This document shows, piece by piece, positions 57,323 through 64,000 of a stretch of DNA of 64,000 bases; position 1 is the first letter of the stretch; every line of letters begins with the position of its first letter. Where the stretch lies: contig OX442432.1 in the NCBI GenBank assembly GCA_949361645.1, positions 5,149,990 through 5,213,989 on the forward strand, read 5' to 3'. Under the pieces are notes generated by a model. The model was not told the DNA's origin and made no database searches. It saw only the letters and a program-made list of their open reading frames with translations. Position numbers and translations under genes: made by a program. This stretch comes from Spongilla lacustris (Eukaryota > Porifera > Demospongiae > Spongillida > Spongillidae).

Positions 57323-59903
57323 TTAATTATTAGGTCCTTCAAGGTGTGCATACTCATGTGAAGACAGAAATCTTATACATGGTACTGAGTAAAATGTTAA
57401 ATCTCTCTCACCTTGTACAAAGCCTATGTAAGTCTTGATATAGTCAGCCAGGAGATATTCATCTGAAGATTCTAAAGCTGGAATCAAACACTTCCAGGAA
57501 GCACTTCTGTTTTTCAGCCATGTTTGAAACATCTCTCTACAGCAGTCTTCAGGCTTGTTGGGAAATTGCTGTTCTATCCTTTTCAATGTTCTACTCGCTG
57601 GATCAAAGTTAAATGTCGTACAAACCTTTCTCCAATTGTCAGCTACATCAGTTATGATGTTAACAATTTCTCCATTAACATTGAAGCTCTGCAGCTCAGC
57701 TAGTGTAGGTCTTCTGTTAGCTGAGGATGAGATGTGTGGTGTTTTAGTACTGGAAATGATGTGGCACACCAAAGACAATAACTATTTCATTTGAAATATA
57801 CATGTACAGCAATTAGTTAAAGCTGATTTAGCTACATGTATGGTATTGCAACAAATAAAAAAGAAAAAGGAGACATGCAACATACCTTGTGTTCCTTCTT
57901 GTGTACACCAAACAGTGTGCCTGCTGGTAAGGGTCATGATATTTTGACACTGTGTACATAATGCTTTGCTCGAATCTTCCTCATAAGGTATTACTACATG
58001 TTTGCACGATTCATTGGAGCAGACAAAACCATCCTTCAAGCCCTTCCAACCACTGTAATGGAGCTTTTCAGCACATTCCTTTATACCTTCATGAATCAGT
58101 GTTCTAATTCTAGGGCATGCTTTGCCAGCATCCCCATCATCAAGATGCACCTCTATGTAGGACACTGAATCAATGATGGTGAACTTAGCATGAAACTTTC
58201 TATGCTGAAAAGAAACAGAGTTTCTATAAAGACAAACTGGAACTTTGTTAATCTCCACCAAAGAACATTTTATTTGTAAAAAAGCTACCAAACAGCTGAA
58301 TATTCCATATGATGCACATCTATCAGGAAAACAAACTAGAAGTGGATCAACTAAATGTAGGTTACTTTCTCTGAAGATCTTTTCACTACTCAGAGGATCC
58401 AGAAGGGCTGGCATCAGGTACTCACCATCCTCCAAGGCAACCATAATAAAGAGGTGACTCATCAGTGCAGTGAAATGCTCCACTGTAAAAACACCATCCA
58501 CAAAATGGCTTTTGAAGTGCTCATGGGAAAGAAATTCATGGCTGATAATAGCATGATTTTTAAACTTAGAGCGCCAAGAACCTTTCACACCTACACTACC
58601 CAAAACTGCAAGCTCATGTTTACACTGGACTAGGTCTGTGATGACCTTCAGGATGACCTGAGGATCAGAGAATACCACATCCCTAAGAGCTGGTACTTTA
58701 TGGCACCAAAGAAAGAGGTTATACTTGACCATGTGGAGGAGAGCTGCTTCCAAGCCTTGCTCATCCATACCTAACCTCTGTGCCAGCTGTAGACACTTAC
58801 TGAGGCTAAGAACACCTCGTGTAGCTGACCTCCTCATCTGCATCTTCAGACCAAACCACTTCATAGGGAGAGGAGGGGGAGTGCCCTTACTGCAATGAGT
58901 CACAATTGCTTGCCGAAGGTGATTGGCTACCTCTTGGTCATACTGCTTGGGTTCTTTTCCATTGATGTCCCAAATTACTTCACTTTCATTCTTTTCCACT
59001 AGGCATTCTGTGTTTACAATTTTATTAACTTTTTTGTCCTTGTCTTTCTTCTTCTCTGAACACTCGTGCTCCTTATCTCTGTGTGTGCCTACTACAAACA
59101 CCTGAGGATGGACATCTCTGGTATGGGAAGACCTCACACACTGCTCCAACACCTGTTTGTGTGAGGATGGTGACTGGTATGGCTCTCCCACTGGCTGCCC
59201 ATCCTGCCCATAGAAATAGATCATGGGACAGTGGTCCAGCCTTTCAGAAAAGTTAACAGCAAAGAGGACTGCAGACACATCTTGGACAAAGGCAGGCAAG
59301 AGCTCAAGAAACTGGGGCTGACCCCCACTATCAATAAAGTGAACTAATTTCACATTTGGCACTTTAGTTTTGGGTATGTTTTTTAATGCCTCAATAAACA
59401 GTGTATCTACTTCATCAGCAGCTTGGTCATCAGTGTGGAGCTCACCCTCTGAGGTAATAACATGTACAGGAGGATTGATAGGAGAGGGGGATGCAATGTG
59501 AACAATACTCTCTGACATATCGTGTACAGCTTCACTTGTTGGCGCATGTGACTGGTGCTCATGTGATATGTGTGGAAGGATGATTGGAGGATCTGAAGGC
59601 TTTACCTGATAGGCTCTAGTAAGAAGTTGTGTTAGTTTGGCCTCATCCATGACCTCCCATTTTCCAGCATCTTCCTCATCCACACCTGCTAGTATGGAGC
59701 TGATGGAGCCAACAAAGGCCTGGATGGGGTTATCAGCCAAACCTGTGCTAACACGACCAACTGTTCCATCTGTGTTCTCTGATAGGAGCAGCCTTTTGAG
59801 GTGGGTCTTCCCCACACCTGCTATCCCAAGCACCAGACATTTGATAATAGACATATTGACTGAACCTTGCTTCATGGCTTCTTCATACAGCTGCTGTGCC
59901 ACT
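57323..59903 (-). CDS. ROC-COR-like GTPase with C-terminal death domain
   Basis: Main exon is 59903-57886 and terminal exon 57720-57323 (TAA); intron 57885-57721 (GTATGT...CTCAG), phase 1 on both sides. At least 804 aa. Counting from 59902: P-loop GIAGVGKT (26-33), DSGGQ switch (191-195) and GTHRDKE specificity motif (272-278), as in ROC domains. An alpha-helical, COR-like region follows (about 325-430), then a conserved domain with KACPRIRTLIHEG and a CxxC pair near CTQC. The terminal exon encodes a death domain (IITDVADNW...EQQFPNKPEDCC...FQTWLKN...SSDEYLLADYI). The combination resembles DAPK1-type or sponge-expanded ROCO/death proteins, probably adaptors in apoptosis or innate immunity (inference). 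The 5' end has no ATG; the frame appears to enter through an acceptor (cacaacaaaag), so upstream exons are expected. An alternative start is the Met at 59875. Confidence 0.85.
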
Positions 59904-61979
59904 TTTGTTGTGAAATATTGGAGAGAAAAATAAACATTACTGATAATTTATAGTTCTATGCCCTTTATTTATTTATTTTTAGGATGGTGTAAAGAAAACC
60001 ACTTCCCTCCCACTTCCTTGGTCTGAGGTTGCTATTGAAAGTAAAGCACACCTTCTCTTAGGTGTTTAAATGAATAAGACACAAGAAACATTACATTTTC
60101 AATGAAAGCACACCCTCATATAACACAGAGGTTTTCATACCTCAGCGGCATGCACAATCATTTTGTGCAAGATTACCTTACTGGATAGGTACATGTATTG
60201 CAAGCACTACATCACTCACACAACAAAACAAGAGAATCGACCCACATGTTGGTCCACTATGACCTAAGAGCTAGGTTTTAATGTGACATACAGCTGTATT
60301 ACCTAACATTTTAAACCTTGCTGGAGGCCATAAACATTAGACAATGCTTTAAAACAACTGAACATAACAACAGGAATCTGATAAAGCAAACAGTCAACGT
60401 ACTTTATTAAGAAAAACACATTATGATCTGGAACTAGCTAAAAGGCTCACATCAGGATGCAAATACAAGCACTTCTAATCTCTTAAACACAACACTTTTC
60501 ATCATCATCTAGAATGTACATGCTTCAACTTTAATTTTAAATTATAAAAACTTTTTCCATCGTAATTAAGAAAGGAAATCCTAAATTAATAAGGAATAAT
60601 GCAATAACACACATTATATATAAATATAAGCGTGTTAAAAACAAAATAATAATAATAATAAATATATATATATACATGTGTAGTACTTTGTCATTCACAA
60701 TTATGTCCATATGCTGCATCAAAGTCAGATTTATCTATTTGAAAATGTGATCTATGTACAACTGGAAAATGAAATACATGTGTAAGCTACTCTTGTAACA
60801 CCTTCACAGATATGTAGTTAATAACAATTAAATAAGGACGACGATGATGGAGATTAAGCATTGATAGCTTGTCATCCTTATCTAAGCGCGAAAACAGAGA
60901 TACCATTCCATGATCAACCAAGTTCTGATATATGACCAATTTTCTGCTTAATGTGGGACTTGAATATTGAATACATGTACAAAGATATCTAGAATCAATT
61001 ACAAGACAACCACATATATACATGTACATATGTAGATAATCATGAATAGTTTAATAACCTCTAACCTTAAAATCAGCTACATCCTAAATCCACCTACATA
61101 TAACATGCTGCTGCTCATTTCAATGAGGAATATGCTCTAACCATATACCAATATTATTATAACTACAAGTGCAGCTGTACAATGATTGAGGGGAAATATA
61201 CATGTATGACAGATTATATTCAGTAGTCATGAGCTAAGGTTCTGAAAGTGAGAAGATATTGATGCATGTAAATAAAAACACATGAATTCAAAGAGGTGGG
61301 ATCAAAAGCTTACTTTTGTTGTATTAATAACATGGCACATGTAGCTGCAAATCTTTCTTTTTGATATATTATTACTACTATGAATGGATACAAAGGTAGT
61401 AACACATTACAACGTACATGTAGTGGTTGTGTCTTCATTTTGATCTCCAATACTGAAGTCATCTGATACAGGTATGTCATCATCTGAAACATACCACCAA
61501 TTAGTATCAAGATGTACATAGTAGATGTAACAGGCATCTACCACACTACATGTAATTATTTCCATGTGGCAGCCTGACAATGTGTAGTATAGTATGTAAC
61601 TGTATGCAGTTTACGATTACACTTACATGCATATACATTACAGAAAACTAAATAACTACACTAAACAGATGTCTACTTCGCATGATCTGCTTTTGCTAGC
61701 AAAGTTATACACATAAATTGTGGAATTTTCAATTGAGAGCATTAAATTAGATTCCCTGCATTTCTTTTCCTAGCAGATAAAACAATAAGCATATTTATAG
61801 GTGTTCTGTGCTCTGTGATGATCAACAATATGCAGACTGGGCTGAAGGACAACGTCCAAATGCTAACCATTTTGGTGCATAACAGATCATTACCCCAGTA
61901 TATTTGCCACTATGTAAACCTCTTACATGTACAAATTAAGTTTGAATCTTATCATTGGCATTGTTTACCCATAGGTGCT
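59904..61979. other. AT-rich intergenic or 5' intron sequence
   Basis: It probably includes 5' exons of the ROC-COR-death gene that I could not place. One weak candidate is a minus-strand stretch starting at 61483 after 'gtatgtttcag', reading DDDIPVSDDFSIGDQNED. An (AAT)/(AT) microsatellite lies at about 60645-60675. Confidence 0.35.

Positions 61980-62017
<38 letters not shown>
61980..62017 (+). repeat. Poly-G tract, 38 bases
   Basis: Longest homopolymer in the window. It is followed by the small palindrome GGGGTCTAAAGACCCC. Confidence 0.97.
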
Positions 62018-62097
62018 CTTTGGGGTCTAAAGACCCCCCCTTGGCTCTAATTAATTATCTATGGACGCACGCGTGGTTAATTGAGTCTTACCGCGAA

Positions 62098-64000
62098 ATG
62101 AAGCGATCGAAAGGCGCGAGCTGTGCTACAGGATGTACTAAGCGTGTCAATGCAATGGATCTCAGGTCCTTTTTCTCAGGAAACAGGTAGATATAAGCAA
62201 ACTAAAGTACTGTCTGACATATATAATATTAAACACTCAATATATATATATATATGTGCATGTGTATTTCAGTGTTGGCCAAGTTGAGGCTTCGGGTGCA
62301 CACAATGGCATTGCTGAGCAGCAAGAACCACAGGAGTGCGAGGAACAAGAATAATTTTCCTCGTGAATTTACCCACTGATAATTCATGCAAAAGACATCT
62401 CATCATCAACGTCTTCTTTGGAAGTACCCGAAGGCGCGCGCGCTGCATCCAGCAGTTAGCACAGGTGATCTAGGAAAAGTTGTTGAACTGAAAGGGGGAT
62501 ATAATCTTAGACAAGGAGAAATATTTCTGTCTAAAGAACCATTTTGTCCCACCCAGTGGGTACACGTTTCATACTCACATTACGAACGGGCAATCGAGAT
62601 CGTTTCAGGCCAGTTGGCTGAAAAGATACAATGGACTAGTGTACCCTGAATCAGAAGATGGTGGTTACTGCAAGTTTTGTGTTTTGTTTGCGAAGTGTGA
62701 TTCCAAGGAGCTTGGGATCCTTGTTAGCAGGCCATTCAGAAACTTTAAAAAGTCAAGTGAGACATTAAATGACCACTTTAACGATACAGGCAGGTCAGGA
62801 GGAAAAAAGTACCACCAATATGTAGTGCAAGATGCAATGCAGGTTGTCTTCAGTTCTGGAAGACCATAGTCTTAGCATTGATACCCAGTTGATCTCAGAC
62901 CAAGAGAAACGGATTAGAGAAAATCGTTTAAAAATTAGGTGTATTGCAGAAACAGTGATTTTCTGTGGAAGGCAAGGGATTGCTATGCGTGGCCACCGTG
63001 ATGATGGACCTGCTGTTCAAGACAACACGTGTGCCAACCATGGCAATTTTTTTGGCATTGCTGAAATTTAGAATACAAGCCGGGGATACTATGCTCCAGG
63101 ACCATCTGCTCAAGTCTGCTGGGAATGCTTTGTACACCAGCAAGACAATTCAGAATGAATTTGTGGCAATTTACTGGTGTGAGGCAACAGATGCATGCAG
63201 CCAACGATGAACAGCTATCAATCTGTATCCGCTTTGTTGATGGTACTGTACCGTGTGAAAGGTTCATTGCATTTCATGAATGCCTTTCTTGCTGATAGTA
63301 TTCTGGCAAAGCTTGAAATCTGGCAACTACAACCTCAGTTTCTTCAAGGTCAGGCATATGATGGAGCAGGAGCTATGGCAGGTGCATCAAAAGGAGCTGC
63401 TGCTCGCATCACTGCAAGGTATCCCAAGGCTCTGTACACTCATTGTGCATCACACTGACTCAATCTTTGTGTTGTGAAATGCTGTAAAATTCAAGAGGTG
63501 AACAGTATAGGATGCAAACTGCTGACAACGTCTGTCGCCTTTTTAGTAACTCACCTAAAAGACAACTTGCATTGGAAAAGTGTATCAGCCAAATCTGTTC
63601 TGAAGAAAAAAGGAAATGTCTTAAGGAAATGTGCAGAACACGTTGGGTTAAGCGGCATGAAGCATTTGAGGTATTTTCAGATTTGTTCCTTCCAATAGTC
63701 AGTTGTTTAGAAGAAATTATTAACAGTGCACAATCTGATTGGAATAGAAAAACACGTTCTGATGCCAACTCATACCTTCTAGCTTTGTCACAGTTTTCTT
63801 TCTTGTTGCCTTACATGTAACAGAGAGAGTCTTATCCTATGTGAAAGGGCTAAGTGTGAAGCTGCAAGGATGATCTAATGATGTTGTTCATGCCCACCGC
63901 GATATATCAATGGCTAAGGCTGCACTTAAGGATGCTCGATGTGGTAGTGAAAAGTAGGTGCAGTTGCACTGGCTCACAGTGTTGGAATTGAAGAGACTTA
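62098..64000 (+). pseudogene. hAT/ZMYM1-like transposase, frameshifted, runs off window end
   Basis: A possible first exon (62098-62186, donor GTAGAT) and second exon (from about 62273) end in a stop. From about 62640 a TTF-type zinc-finger region is clear: 'YCKFCVLFA', 'ELGILVSRPFRNFKK' and 'KKYHQ'. Next come frames for the catalytic core: RQGIAMRGHRDD, GQAYDGAGAMAGASKGAAAR, 'YTHCASH', 'CRTRWVKRHEAFEVF' and 'VLSYVKGLSVKLQG'. These are hallmarks of the DUF4371/hAT dimerisation group. The blocks lie in different frames with stops between them (for example near 62870, 63070, 63460 and 63870), so the copy is inactive. The 3' terminus lies beyond the window. Confidence 0.85.

Noticed and set aside
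57385..57411. Possible 27-bp intron in the last exon of the death-domain gene
   Set aside because: Donor- and acceptor-like dinucleotides exist, but 27 bp is too short for splicing and the sequence reads through in frame.
1..64000. tRNA, rRNA or snRNA genes
   Set aside because: No cloverleaf with A and B boxes, and no conserved rRNA or snRNA core, was recognised by eye. A covariance-model search would be needed to exclude them.

Overview
This window is draft metazoan DNA and looks like a marine invertebrate, most likely a demosponge. The evidence is spliceosomal introns of only 55-75 bp, ankyrin repeats encoded one per exon, a death-domain gene with a ROC-COR-like GTPase, an AREL1-like filamin/HECT ubiquitin ligase, many hAT/piggyBac/foldback elements, and the recurrent palindromic motif ACATGTACATGT. 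Nothing is prokaryotic: there are no operons, CRISPR arrays or ribosome binding sites. A 200-base run of N (24764-24963) marks a scaffold gap. The species assignment is inference.

Region 1 (1-12.8 kb): a composite satellite, in which a ~0.45 kb conserved segment alternates with long (CCCT)n tracts, runs left to right at about 1.0-5.0 kb and in inverted orientation at 11.0-12.8 kb. Between the two arms are two intact-looking divergent genes: a two-exon RING-like zinc-binding protein (minus) and a five-exon DDE/rve integrase-like protein (plus), sharing a 126 bp promoter gap. Three long foldback elements (371-1003, 5653-6023, 10172-10980) lie around them.

Region 2 (12.8-27 kb): ankyrin exons on the minus strand (one belonging to a ~0.47 kb duplicated segment), a 23-bp inverted repeat at 13979 and 19505 enclosing an unrecognised two-exon gene with thirteen octapeptide repeats and a decayed minus-strand gene, a TTAA-flanked miniature element, another (GGGA)128 tract, GT-rich minisatellites, a piggyBac-type transposase fragment and a perfect-TIR miniature element.

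Region 3 (27-60 kb): a tandem segmental duplication on the minus strand. The ancestral order, left to right, seems to be an AREL1-like gene followed by a ROC-COR-death-domain gene. Four units can be recognised: A (27.1-40.8), B (40.8-48.1), C (48.1-54.5) and D (54.5-59.9 kb). Only A retains the HECT end of the ligase and only D retains the whole visible GTPase/death gene; all other copies are fragments with shared or private lesions. Unit A and units B/C have lost different, complementary sets of ligase exons. A 40-bp minisatellite of about 129 copies (28.46-33.62 kb) fills one ligase intron, and its monomer resembles the 3' splice junction of the adjacent exon.

Region 4 (60-64 kb): AT-rich intergenic DNA, a 38-base G tract, then a frameshifted hAT/ZMYM1-like transposase that runs off the end of the window.

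The two principal gene families of region 3 plausibly touch the same biology: AREL1 ligases restrain apoptosis and death domains assemble apoptotic or innate-immune complexes. Whether these copies act together cannot be seen from the sequence.
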